A DNA stretch of 64,000 nucleotides from contig CAKUKM010000006.1 of assembly GCA_934663595.1 (NCBI GenBank), forward strand, positions 67,629 through 131,628, given 5' to 3'. Each line of letters begins with the position of its first letter. Position 1 is the first letter of the stretch. Below the pieces are notes generated by a model. That model was not told the origin of the DNA, ran no database searches, and saw only the letters and a program-made list of their open reading frames with translations. The stretch is from an uncultured Clostridia bacterium (GTDB taxonomy: Bacteria > Bacillota > Clostridia > Christensenellales > Aristaeellaceae). Both the position numbers and the translations under genes were made by a program. Positions 52,007-59,740 of the stretch are shown piece after piece.

Positions 52007-52035
52007 TTGACAAGCAAAATTTAAAAAGTTATAAT
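52007..52035 (+). promoter_or_regulatory. Consensus promoter of the ybjN-like gene
   Basis: TTGACA (52007-52012), 17 bp, TATAAT (52030-52035): both boxes and the spacing match consensus exactly, in an A/T-rich stretch. Confidence 0.92.
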
Positions 52036-52064
52036 ATAACAAACACATGAAGGAGGCTTTTTCC

Positions 52065-52529
52065 ATGAATCATCGTGAGGAACTCGTTGCGCAGGCCAAA
52101 CGTTATCTCGATTCTCAGAAGTGGCGCTACCGCCGTCTGGAGGATAAGTCCATTCTCACCTTCGGCATGAACATCAAGAGCAAGCTCGCCAGCTGCAAGG
52201 TTTACATCGATTGCAAGGATGATTGCATCCTCGTTTACGCCGTTTGCCCGATCAACGCCAGCGAAGAGAACCGCCCCGTGGTTGCCGAATACATCACCCG
52301 CGCGAACTACGGCCTGAAGTGCGGCAATTTCGAAATGGATTATTCCGACGGCGAGGTGCGCTACAAGACCCACCTCCGCTGCTCCGAGGATGTGCCCTGT
52401 CTGGCCGACGTGGAATCCACGGTCGACATCTCCTTCCTGATGCTGCAGCGCTACGGCGATGGACTGGTAAAATGCATGATGGGCTACGGCGATCCCGCCG
52501 CCGACATCGCCGCCGCAGAGCAGGACTGA
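52065..52529 (+). CDS. YbjN-domain protein
   Basis: A 154-residue soluble protein of the YbjN (type III secretion chaperone-like) fold: LDSQKWRYRRLEDKSILTFGMNI at the start, NRPVVAEYITRANYGLKCGNFEMDYSDGEV across the conserved middle and ISFLMLQRYGDGLVKCMMGYG at the end. The family is linked to stress responses, with no defined activity. The ATG at 52065 is right because AAGGAGGC lies before it and covers the alternative ATG at 52047. The very strong promoter suggests high expression. Confidence 0.85.
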   Translation: MNHREELVAQAKRYLDSQKWRYRRLEDKSILTFGMNIKSKLASCKVYIDCKDDCILVYAVCPINASEENRPVVAEYITRANYGLKCGNFEMDYSDGEVRYKTHLRCSEDVPCLADVESTVDISFLMLQRYGDGLVKCMMGYGDPAADIAAAEQD

Positions 52530-52534
52530 GGGCG

Positions 52535-52614
52535 GCGGACAGTGTCCGCTGACGCTTGCTGCCGCGCTTGATCGCGACGGAATCGGGTCGGGAAGCGACC
52601 CGATTCCTTTTTTT
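52535..52614 (+). repeat. Dispersed 3'-end hairpin element, copy 3 (after ybjN-like gene)
   Basis: Hairpin 1 is GCGGAC AGT GTCCGC (52535-52549), six bases after the stop. The linker TTGCTGCCGCGCTTGATCG is at 52556-52574. Hairpin 2 is a 12-bp stem (52579-52590 with 52596-52607) around GGAAG, followed by seven T (52608-52614): a complete intrinsic terminator. Hairpin 2 is of the ATCGGGTCG type, like copy 2. Confidence 0.85.
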
Positions 52615-52655
52615 GTCCGCAAAGACCGGTTGTTCCCATTTTCCCGGTCGCTGCG

Positions 52656-52728
52656 GCGGGCGGTGCCCGCTGACAATTGCTGCCGCGTTTGATCGCGACG
52701 ATTTTGAGTCGGGAAGCGACTCAAAATC
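52656..52728 (+). repeat. Dispersed 3'-end hairpin element, copy 4 (tandem with copy 3)
   Basis: It lies 121 bp after copy 3. Hairpin 1 is GCGGGC GGT GCCCGC (52656-52670), differing from copy 3 by an A-T to G-C pair change on both arms. The linker TTGCTGCCGCGTTTGATCG starts at 52677. Hairpin 2 (52700-52728) is of the TTTGAGTCG type. GTTCCCATTTTCCCGGTCGC follows both copies (from about 52632 and 52752), completing the tandem repeat. Confidence 0.85.
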
Positions 52729-52828
52729 TGGGAAATTACAAAACAATCCCCGTTCCCATTTTCCCGGTCGCTGCGCCGCCGTGGTGGCGGCTTGCGCCCT
52801 TTGTTGAGAAGGGGATTGCATAAATGAA

Positions 52829-52866
52829 AACGAACGCGTTGTCTTTAGGCAACGCGTTCGTTCTTT
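52829..52866 (+). terminator. Hairpin between ybjN-like gene and glpK
   Basis: AACGAACGCGTTG (52829-52841) pairs perfectly with CAACGCGTTCGTT (52850-52862), loop TCTTTAGG, then CTTTT. It could end transcripts from either side. Confidence 0.75.
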
Positions 52867-52888
52867 TGGAAAAGGGCGTACCGAGAAA

Positions 52889-53029
52889 GCAAATTGCGCC
52901 GCTTCCCGGTGCAATTTGCGGTAAATTGGGAAGTTGTATCCACCCCGAAGCCCGTCAGATTTTGAGTCGCTTCCCGACTCAAAATCGTGCGACCAAGCGC
53001 GGCAGCAACTGCATCACGACTCAGTCGTG
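52889..53029 (-). repeat. Dispersed 3'-end hairpin element, copy 5 (after glpK)
   Basis: Read on the minus strand. Hairpin 1 (CACGAC TGA GTCGTG, 53029-53015) includes the last glpK codons and part of its TGA stop. The linker TTGCTGCCGCGCTTGGTCG is at 53008-52990. Hairpin 2 (52986-52958) is the TTTGAGTCG type with the GGAAG loop. Hairpin 3 (52919-52889) is 38 nt further, 13 bp with one G-T pair. The layout equals copy 1 on the other side of the window. Confidence 0.85.
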
Positions 53030-54507
53030 GCCCAGGAGCGGCTGCGATCGATTGCGCGCTGCCATTGACGGAGATAGTAATCGCGCGTGACATCGTCCAT
53101 GTTCGGCACGAATTCGCGATCGGGCTGCTGCAGCTTCGCCAGATCCGAATCATTCCAAACGCCCACAGCGCGTCCCGCGAGCATCGCCGCACCCATCGCC
53201 GTGGTCTCAATGACCTTCGGGCGCAGTACGTGCACGCCCAGAATGTCCGCCTGGAACTGCATCAGGAAATTGTTCGCGCTCGCGCCGCCGTCTACGCGCA
53301 GAACGGTCGATTTCATGCTCGAGTCCGCCGCCATCGCGGAAATCACATCCGCCGACTGATACGCAATCGACTCCAGCGCCGCGCGAACAATGTGCGCGCG
53401 CCCCGTACCGCGCGTCAGACCCACGATCGTGCCGCGGCTGTACATGTCCCAGTGCGGCGCGCCCAGACCCGTGAACGCCGGAACGAAATAGACGTTTCCA
53501 TTGTCCGGAATCTCCTGCGCAATCGCCTCCGTCTCGGACGCCTTCGCCACCAGCTTCATCTCGTCGCGCAGCCATTGCACCACCGCGCCGCCGACAAATA
53601 CGCTGCCCTCGAGCGCGTAGCGCGGCTGCCCGTCCATGCGCCAGCCGATCGTCGTGACCAGATTGTTCTGCGAGCGCACCGGATTTTTGCCCGTGTTCAT
53701 CAGAACGAAGCAGCCCGTGCCATAGGTGTTTTTGCACATGCCGGGCGCAAAACAGCCCTGACCAAACAGCGCCGCATGCTGATCGCCCGCCAGAGACGCA
53801 ATCGGGATCTCGCGGCCGAGAATCTTCTTGTCCAGATAGCCGATTACCTGCGAGGAATCGACGACCTCCGGAAGCAGCTGCGCCGGAATGTTCATCGCCT
53901 GCAGGAGCTTGTCATCCCAGCGCTGCTCGTAAATGTTGTAAAGCATCGTGCGCGCCGCGTTGGTCGCGTCGGTCACGTGCACGTGATCCGCGGTCAGGTT
54001 CCAGGCGAGGAAGCTGTCGATCGTGCCGAAGCAGAGCTCGCCGTTCGCCGCGCGCTCGCGGGAGCCGGGAATGGAATCCAGCATCCACTGCAGCTTCGTT
54101 CCGGAGAAATACGCATCCGGAATCAGGCCGGTCTTGTCGCGCAGCATGTTGCCCAGGCCGTCGTTCTTCAGGCGCTCCACCAGCGGCGCGGTGCGGCGGC
54201 ACTGCCACACGATCGCATTGCAGAGGGGCTTGCCGGTCGCGCGCTCCCAGAGCAGCGTGGTTTCGCGCTGATTGGTGATGCCGATGGCCGCAATATCGTT
54301 TACGTCGATCCCCGATTTTTCCACCGCGAGCTTCAGCGCGTTCAGCTGGCTGTCCAGAATGTCCTGCGGGCGATGCTCCACCCAGCCGGGCTTGGGATAA
54401 ATCTGCGGAAATTCAATGCCGTGCGACGCGATCAGATTCGCATGCTCGTCGAACACGACGGCGCGCGAGCTGGTCGTTCCCTGATCCAGCGATACGATAT
54501 ACTTCAT
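53014..54507 (-). CDS. glpK: Glycerol kinase
   Basis: A 497-residue FGGY-family kinase that makes glycerol-3-phosphate from glycerol and ATP. The phosphate loop is SLDQGTTSSRAVVFDE at the N terminus; GITNQRETTLLWER, DAYFSGTKLQWMLD, GTIDSFLAWNL and SLAGDQHAALFGQ follow as in GlpK, and VDGGASANNFLMQFQAD is the adenosine site. Length is normal. AAAGGAGGAG precedes the ATG. No glpF, glpD or glpP is near. It lies directly after the terminator of the acidic protein gene, with no room for a clear promoter between. Confidence 0.96.
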   Translation of the reverse strand: MKYIVSLDQGTTSSRAVVFDEHANLIASHGIEFPQIYPKPGWVEHRPQDILDSQLNALKLAVEKSGIDVNDIAAIGITNQRETTLLWERATGKPLCNAIVWQCRRTAPLVERLKNDGLGNMLRDKTGLIPDAYFSGTKLQWMLDSIPGSRERAANGELCFGTIDSFLAWNLTADHVHVTDATNAARTMLYNIYEQRWDDKLLQAMNIPAQLLPEVVDSSQVIGYLDKKILGREIPIASLAGDQHAALFGQGCFAPGMCKNTYGTGCFVLMNTGKNPVRSQNNLVTTIGWRMDGQPRYALEGSVFVGGAVVQWLRDEMKLVAKASETEAIAQEIPDNGNVYFVPAFTGLGAPHWDMYSRGTIVGLTRGTGRAHIVRAALESIAYQSADVISAMAADSSMKSTVLRVDGGASANNFLMQFQADILGVHVLRPKVIETTAMGAAMLAGRAVGVWNDSDLAKLQQPDREFVPNMDDVTRDYYLRQWQRAIDRSRSWATTES

Positions 54508-54542
54508 TTCAGCGGCTCCTCCTTTAAATAAGCAAACGGTTC

Positions 54543-54571
54543 AAAAAGAGGGCTGCGCGCAACAACCCTCT
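54543..54571 (-). terminator. Terminator or attenuator between the acidic protein gene and glpK
   Basis: On the minus strand AGAGGGTTG (54571-54563) pairs with CAGCCCTCT (54555-54547) with one wobble, followed by five T. glpK starts only 36 bases later and no good -35/-10 pair lies in between. Confidence 0.72.
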
Positions 54572-54592
54572 AAGGTGCGAAAATTCCTGCTG

Positions 54593-56788
54593 TCAGCCTA
54601 CGGTCGGCACCTCGGTCGGCGCTTCCGTGGGCGCTTCGGTCGCGACGGGTTCGATCGTCGGCGCGAAGGTCACGACCGCCTGCTGCTGATCCTGTGCGGG
54701 ATCGACAACGGTCATCGAGCCGGCAGGCTTGTTCAGCGCCTTCAGATCATGGCTCGGGAACAGCGTGTCAAACACGCCGGGCGCCTTGTCGTAATAGCGG
54801 TCGAACATGCCGTCCAGCGGCACGATATTGAAGAAATCCAGCGCGTTCAGCGCAAATACGATCACCAGCAGCACCAGAACGAAGCCGAACAGACCCTTGA
54901 AGAAGCCGGTCAGCGAGCGGCCGAAGGAGCCTTCGTCCTCATCGTCGTCATAATCGTCCTCTTCCTCGTCGTAGTCGTAATCGTCGTCATCATCGTCGTA
55001 ATCGTCTTCGTCGTCCTCGTCCTCATCGCGGCGGGAACGGCGGGAGGCGCGGCGGGACTTCTTCGATTTCAGCTCGTCGTCCTCGTCTTCGTCATCCTCG
55101 TCGTAATCGTCCTCATCCTCGTCTTCGTCGTCCTCGTCCTCATCGCGGCGGGAACGGCGGGAGAACAGGCCGCGGGACTTCTTCGCCTTCGGCTCGTCGT
55201 CCTCGTCTTCGTCGTCGTCATCCTCGTCGTCGTCCTCGTCCTCCTCATCCTCGTCGTAGCGGGGCTTGCGGGAGAACAGGCCGCGGGACTTCTTCGCCTT
55301 CGGTTCATCGGCCTCTTCCTCGTCGTCGTCGACGTCTTCCACGTCCGCCGCCGGCTCGAACAGGTCTTCGGCCTTTTCCTTTTCCTTTTCCTTCTTCTTA
55401 AACAGGGGCTTGAATTCGCGCGTCGGCTCATCTACGCCGCTGAATGCGTCCACCGGCTCCGCCGGCGCGGCCGGTTCGGGAACGACCGGCTGGGGAACAA
55501 TTTCCGGAACGATTACCGGCGCGGGCTGCTCGGCCTTCTTCGCGGTTTCCGCCGCCTGCTTCGCCGCTTCCTCGGCGGCGCGCTTTTCCGCGAGCTCTCT
55601 GCGCGCGCGGCGCGACATGCCGTTGGACTCAAGGCCCGAAGCCATCTGCTCGGTCATTTCGATATTGAGCTTGTTCATCTCGTCCATGTCAGTTCCTCCT
55701 TCATCATCGGGCAGCTCCACCGGCTCGCGCGCCGGTTCGGTTTCCTCGGGCAATTCCTCCGGATCTTCGCCGGGATCCCATTCATCCTCCGCGGTCGACC
55801 AGTCGTCCGCCTCGGGCTCGTTCTGTTCCGTTTCCGGCTTCAGCTCGGACGGATCCAGCTCGTCCAGGCGAACCACGAACAGCTTTCTGAATCGCGTGAT
55901 CGCGGAATCCCCCGCATCGTCTTCCTCGTCGTCCTCTTCCTCTTCTTCATCCTCGTCCTCAAAGGGATTGACGACGCTTTCAAACGAATTGTTTTCCTTC
56001 CGATACAGCGAATGTTCCTCCGGTTCGGGAACGTCCTCCGCGTCAAACGGCGCGTCCGCAGGCTCGGCCGGGGCGGGCGCTTCCTCTTCGGGCGCGACCG
56101 GCTCCGGATTCTCCGGCTGCTCTTCAGGCGCTGCTTCCGCCGGCTTCTCCGATTCCGCATTTTCCGGCTCGGCGGGCGCTTCGCCGTCCGGGAAGCTCTC
56201 CTGCTCGTAATCGTCGTCGGCATAATCGGAATCGTCGTAATCGGGCAAATCGTCGCGGCGGCGCTTCAGGAAGGAAAACAGGCCCTTCTTCGGCTCGGAA
56301 ACCGGCTCGTCGGCCTCTTCCTCGGGCTCTTCTTCCTCGTAAAGCTCGTCCTGCGGCGCGCGGCGATGGAACACCTTGCCGATCAGGCGCTTAAACGCCG
56401 GGGCAATCGCGCCGAACGCATTGGGATTTTCGATTTCCTCGTCGTCCTCTTCCTCCGGATCGGTCCAGTCGTCCGCGTCCTCATCCGGCTCTTCGTCGGG
56501 CTCGGCCGTTTCCGGCTCCGCCGCATCCAGATCGTCGGTCGCGGGCGCTTCATCGATGACTTCCTCCGGCACGGGCGTTTCCGGCTCCATTTCCTCCGGA
56601 ACTTCCGGCTCGACCAGCGGGACGACCGGCTGCTCCGGCTCGACCGGCTTCTCCACCGGCTGGGGTGCCGGGCGGGAAACGGGCGGCGTTCTCCTTGCGG
56701 GGGGATTCATCCGCTCCTGCCGCTGTCTATAGGCCTCATGTCTGCGGCGCAGCTCGTCGTAGTCCATGGGGGTGCGTTGATTATCCAT
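54593..56788 (-). CDS. Acidic polyampholyte membrane protein with spaced basic motifs
   Basis: A 731-residue protein. The first 640 residues are disordered and highly acidic (runs of E and D, proline- and alanine-rich parts). Between the acidic stretches lie short basic/hydrophobic motifs: FKRLIGKVFHRR, KKGLFSFLKRRR, ITRFRKLFVVR, REFKPLFKKKEK, then KKSRGLFSRKPR and KKSRGLFSRRSRR. One helix (FGFVLVLLVIVFALNALDFF) near the C terminus leaves about 75 residues outside, ending in PTEAPTEVPT. No enzyme domain is visible. It may be a membrane-tethered scaffold. The D/E runs inflate low-complexity reading frames on the other strand. Confidence 0.82.
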   Translation of the reverse strand: MDNQRTPMDYDELRRRHEAYRQRQERMNPPARRTPPVSRPAPQPVEKPVEPEQPVVPLVEPEVPEEMEPETPVPEEVIDEAPATDDLDAAEPETAEPDEEPDEDADDWTDPEEEDDEEIENPNAFGAIAPAFKRLIGKVFHRRAPQDELYEEEEPEEEADEPVSEPKKGLFSFLKRRRDDLPDYDDSDYADDDYEQESFPDGEAPAEPENAESEKPAEAAPEEQPENPEPVAPEEEAPAPAEPADAPFDAEDVPEPEEHSLYRKENNSFESVVNPFEDEDEEEEEDDEEDDAGDSAITRFRKLFVVRLDELDPSELKPETEQNEPEADDWSTAEDEWDPGEDPEELPEETEPAREPVELPDDEGGTDMDEMNKLNIEMTEQMASGLESNGMSRRARRELAEKRAAEEAAKQAAETAKKAEQPAPVIVPEIVPQPVVPEPAAPAEPVDAFSGVDEPTREFKPLFKKKEKEKEKAEDLFEPAADVEDVDDDEEEADEPKAKKSRGLFSRKPRYDEDEEDEDDDEDDDDEDEDDEPKAKKSRGLFSRRSRRDEDEDDEDEDEDDYDEDDEDEDDELKSKKSRRASRRSRRDEDEDDEDDYDDDDDDYDYDEEEDDYDDDEDEGSFGRSLTGFFKGLFGFVLVLLVIVFALNALDFFNIVPLDGMFDRYYDKAPGVFDTLFPSHDLKALNKPAGSMTVVDPAQDQQQAVVTFAPTIEPVATEAPTEAPTEVPTVG

Positions 56789-56842
56789 AGCGTAACCGCC
56801 TCTCGAATGCACTGCGTGTATTGTACATATCTATACTCTTTT

Positions 56843-56871
56843 ATTATAACGGCATCGGAGAAATCTTGCAA
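56843..56871 (-). promoter_or_regulatory. Promoter of the acidic protein gene (and perhaps glpK)
   Basis: Minus strand TTGCAA (56871-56866), 17 bp, TATAAT (56848-56843). Confidence 0.82.
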
Positions 56872-57018
56872 GCGTTGTCGCGGATTCGTCCAAATTTCTT
56901 TACGACAGCGCGGAAAATGTACGCCTTTATGATCTCGCGCATACAATTTCACCGCATTTGCCCGGGCGCATAACCGGATTCCTCCGCGCGTAAAATGCCC
57001 CAAAGGGAGGGAGTCAAC

Positions 57019-57879
57019 ATGGTAAAGAATGATTATCGGCGCGCGCTGATCATGCTGCGGGCGCATGAAAGAGGGTATTCCGGCCATGTGCGGCTGGAGC
57101 ACCGGGTGATGATGGGCAGCATGTATTTCACCGTTTCCGCGCCGTCCTCGGAAGGAACGCTGTGCGCGTCGCTCGTGCGCGCGGACGCGAAGGGCGGGTA
57201 TGTCGCGTTCAGGCTCGGCAATCTCCGCCGCGACGGCCGCGGACAGGGCAGCTTCGCCTATTCGTTCGACCCGCGCAATATCGGCGGGCGGCCGCTGGAC
57301 GACTACTTCCTGGTCGCCATAGCGCTGCAGACCGGCGGCGAATGCGCGATCGTGCTGACCGGAAACGTAAACGGCTCGCGCGATTTTCGCTACGACGGCG
57401 TGCGCGACGCGGTCTGCAATGCGTGTGCGGCGGAAGCGCAGCCGGCCGCCGAAACGGAAGCGCCGCCCGCCGAGGCCGAAATTCCCGCCGACGATCTTCC
57501 GGAGGCGGCGGAGGAAGAGAGCGCTTCGGAATCCGGCGATGCATCGCAGGAAAGCGCGCTTCAAATCGCGGCGGACGCGCCGTGGCCGGGCGCGGCGGAG
57601 AATCTGCGCGCGCTATTTTTAAGCGGCGAAGCGCAGGAGCTGATGCTTGGCGACGGATATACTTACATCCGCGCGCCGATGCCGGAGGATTCGGGCTTTG
57701 ATTTCGTGAATATCGGCGTTAAAATCGAAAACGGAGCGCCGGTCGGCATTGCGTATGCGTTTCCGGGCAGCTTTGCCGCCGAGCCGCCGGAGGGGCTGGA
57801 GGGCTATGTCTGGCGCGGCGGCGCGGCCGACGGCTGGTGGGTGCTGTATACAAATCCGGAAACGGGCGAGGCGCTATAA
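57019..57879 (+). CDS. Conserved-looking protein of unknown function
   Basis: A 286-residue soluble protein in two parts. The N-terminal domain (1-130) is basic (YRRALIMLRAHERGYSGHVRLEHR) with several beta-like stretches (GSMYFTVSAP, FLVAIALQTGG). An acidic alanine/glutamate linker (about 135-185) follows. The C-terminal domain (190-286) is compact: TYIRAPMPEDSGFDFVNIGV and WRGGAADGWWVLYTNPETGE. I do not recognise a family. GGGAGGGAG lies before the ATG. It is alone between the acidic protein and glyS. Confidence 0.78.
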   Translation: MVKNDYRRALIMLRAHERGYSGHVRLEHRVMMGSMYFTVSAPSSEGTLCASLVRADAKGGYVAFRLGNLRRDGRGQGSFAYSFDPRNIGGRPLDDYFLVAIALQTGGECAIVLTGNVNGSRDFRYDGVRDAVCNACAAEAQPAAETEAPPAEAEIPADDLPEAAEEESASESGDASQESALQIAADAPWPGAAENLRALFLSGEAQELMLGDGYTYIRAPMPEDSGFDFVNIGVKIENGAPVGIAYAFPGSFAAEPPEGLEGYVWRGGAADGWWVLYTNPETGEAL

Positions 57880-57961
57880 TTAACAATTACAGGTTGCAAA
57901 GGCGGTTGCTTCTGTGTTAATCTTATAGGTAAGAAAAAACGGACAAGGAAGGGAAAATACA

Positions 57962-59341
57962 ATGGCGAAACTCACGATGGATAAGCTGGTTGCGCTCTGC
58001 AAAAACCGCGGCTATATTTTCGCCGGCTCCGAAATTTACGGCGGCCTTGCCAATACCTGGGATTTCGGCCCCCTGGGCGTGGAATTTAAGAACAACATCA
58101 AGCGCGCCTGGTGGCAGAAGTTCGTTCAGGAATCCCCGTACAACACGGGTCTGGACTGCGCGATTCTGATGAACCGCGAGGTGTGGGTCGCTTCCGGCCA
58201 CGTCGGCGGCTTCAACGATCCGCTGATGGACTGCAAGGCCTGCAAGGCGCGCTTCCGCGCGGATAAGCTGATCGAGGACTTCACGAACGGCGCGGAGACC
58301 GGCGACGGCTGGACCAACGCGGAGCTCGAGAGCTACATCGCCGAGCACAATATCGTCTGCCCGGTCTGCGGCAAGAAGGATTTCACCGGCATTCGCCAGT
58401 TCAACCTGATGTTCAAGACCCACGCGGGCGTGACCGAGGACGCCGCGAACGAGATCTATCTGCGCCCCGAAACCGCGCAGGGCATCTTCGTGAATTTCCT
58501 GAACGCCATGCGCACCACGCGCAAGAAGCTCCCCGCGGGCATCTGCCAGATCGGCAAATCCTTCCGCAACGAAATCACGCCCGGCAACTTCATCTTCCGT
58601 GTGCGCGAGTTCGAGCAGATGGAGCTGGAATTCTTCTGCAAGCCCGGCGAGGATCTCGAGTGGTTTGAATACTGGCGCTCGTTCTGCAAGAACTGGCTGC
58701 TGAGCCTGGGCATGAAGGAGGAACATCTCCGCCTGCGCGATCATGAAAAGGATAAGCTCGCCTTCTATTCCAAGGCGACGACCGACTTTGAATACCTGTT
58801 CCCGTTCGGCTGGGGCGAGCTGTGGGGCGTGGCCGACCGCACGGATTACGACCTGAAGCAGCATTCCGAGCATTCCGGCAAGGCGCTGGAATACATGGAC
58901 CCGACCACGAACGAGAAGTTCATTCCCTATTGCGTAGAGCCGTCCGTTGGCGTGGAGCGCCTGGTGCTTTCGTTCCTGTGCGACGCGTACGACGAAGAGG
59001 AACTCGAGGGCGGCGACGTTCGCACGGTGCTGCATCTGCATCCGGCGCTGGCGCCGTTCAAGGTGGCCGTAATGCCGCTGCAGAAGAACAAGCTGGGCGA
59101 GCAGGCGCGCGCGCTGTACGCGAAGCTGTCCAAGCATTTCATGTGCGATTACGACGAGACCGGCTCCATCGGCAAGCGCTATCGCCGCCAGGACGAGATC
59201 GGCACGCCCTATTGCATCTGCGTGGACTTCGATACCGAAGCCACCGGCAACGTCACCGTGCGCGACCGCGACACGATGCAGCAGGAAGTCGTCGCAATCG
59301 CCGATCTGGAGAACTGGCTGCGCGAGAAGATCGAATTCTGA
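57962..59341 (+). CDS. glyS: Glycyl-tRNA synthetase (alpha2 type)
   Basis: A 459-residue class II aminoacyl-tRNA synthetase that charges tRNA-Gly. Motif 2 is SFRNEITPGNFIFRVREFEQ (the FRNE signature) and motif 3 PSVGVERLVLSFL. The cysteine cluster CKACKARFRAD with CPVCGKKDF forms the zinc-like insert. The C-terminal anticodon domain begins LAPFKVAVMPLQKNK. This single-chain type is distinct from the alpha2beta2 GlyQ/GlyS enzyme. GGAAGGG precedes the ATG. No T-box leader fits in the 82-base gap upstream. Confidence 0.96.
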   Translation: MAKLTMDKLVALCKNRGYIFAGSEIYGGLANTWDFGPLGVEFKNNIKRAWWQKFVQESPYNTGLDCAILMNREVWVASGHVGGFNDPLMDCKACKARFRADKLIEDFTNGAETGDGWTNAELESYIAEHNIVCPVCGKKDFTGIRQFNLMFKTHAGVTEDAANEIYLRPETAQGIFVNFLNAMRTTRKKLPAGICQIGKSFRNEITPGNFIFRVREFEQMELEFFCKPGEDLEWFEYWRSFCKNWLLSLGMKEEHLRLRDHEKDKLAFYSKATTDFEYLFPFGWGELWGVADRTDYDLKQHSEHSGKALEYMDPTTNEKFIPYCVEPSVGVERLVLSFLCDAYDEEELEGGDVRTVLHLHPALAPFKVAVMPLQKNKLGEQARALYAKLSKHFMCDYDETGSIGKRYRRQDEIGTPYCICVDFDTEATGNVTVRDRDTMQQEVVAIADLENWLREKIEF

Positions 59342-59382
59342 TTCCGCATGCCGCGAGCTCTCCTTTAGCTTTAGGCATAGCG

Positions 59383-59408
59383 AAACCCCCGGCATTTGCC
59401 GGGGGTTT
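59383..59408 (+). terminator. Terminator after glyS
   Basis: AAACCCCCGGC (59383-59393) pairs with GCCGGGGGTTT (59398-59408), loop ATTT. Confidence 0.85.
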
Positions 59409-59409
59409 A

Positions 59410-59619
59410 CTATGCCGCGAATTCATATTCGAACTGCTCCATGCGCATCGAGGTCGTGGGCCCGATGGACACCATCTCGTATTCGCCCTCGCGGCCGGCG
59501 ACCGGGCGCACGATCGGGCCGGCATAGAAGATCGCCTTATCGCGCACGTCGCAAGGGCCGCGCGCGCTTTGCAAAAGCCGTCCGGAGATCTTTGCAGGCG
59601 CGAAACATACACAAAACAA
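59410..59619 (-). pseudogene. Fragment resembling the fumarate hydratase beta subunit
   Basis: A 69-codon open frame on the minus strand. SGRLLQSARG, then DKAIFYAGPIVRP and SIGPTTSMRME match the beta-subunit pattern of class I fumarate/tartrate dehydratases (TARDAAH, IYYVGP, GPTTSxRM). A full subunit has about 180 residues; here both the start and the last 110 residues are missing, and the TAG stop abuts the glyS terminator. It is probably a decayed remnant, though a shared short motif cannot be fully excluded. Confidence 0.5.
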
Positions 59620-59625
59620 ACAGTC

Positions 59626-59652
59626 CTTGACAAAGCCCGCCGGTATGATAAA
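59626..59652 (+). promoter_or_regulatory. Promoter of the HMA2/P-type ATPase operon
   Basis: TTGACA (about 59626-59631), 16 bp, TAAAAT (about 59647-59652). Confidence 0.65.
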
Positions 59653-59660
59653 ATAGGAGG

Positions 59661-59684
59661 CGATAAGGCGACTTATCGGTTTTT
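59661..59684 (+). terminator. Leader hairpin with T run (possible attenuator)
   Basis: CGATAAG (59661-59667), GCGA, CTTATCG (59672-59678), then G and six T. It lies within the first bases of the likely operon transcript, where it could act as an early stop. Confidence 0.55.
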
Positions 59685-59691
59685 TAGAACA

Positions 59692-59715
59692 TAAAGTTAG
59701 CTATAACTAACTTTA
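59692..59715. promoter_or_regulatory. 24-bp palindrome before the metal-pump operon
   Basis: TAAAGTTAG (59692-59700), CTATAA, CTAACTTTA (59707-59715). The GTTAG/CTAAC half-sites are similar to operators of DtxR/IdeR-family metal regulators. It lies between the leader hairpin and the first start codon. Binding by such a regulator is inferred from resemblance and position. Confidence 0.6.
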
Positions 59716-59740
59716 GAAAGTGCACTGGGAGGGATACGGA

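Noticed and set aside
52824..53090. Small plus-strand frame between the ybjN-like gene and glpK
   Set aside because: It runs through several hairpins of the repeat element and into the end of glpK in antisense; no good ribosome site.
54575..56932. A long Leu/Val/Phe-rich frame that looks like a membrane protein
   Set aside because: It is the complement of the GAC/GAG codon runs of the acidic protein, which read as GTC/CTC on the other strand.
57880..57961. T-box leader before glyS
   Set aside because: The gap is only 82 bases, too short for a T-box, and has no terminator/antiterminator pair.
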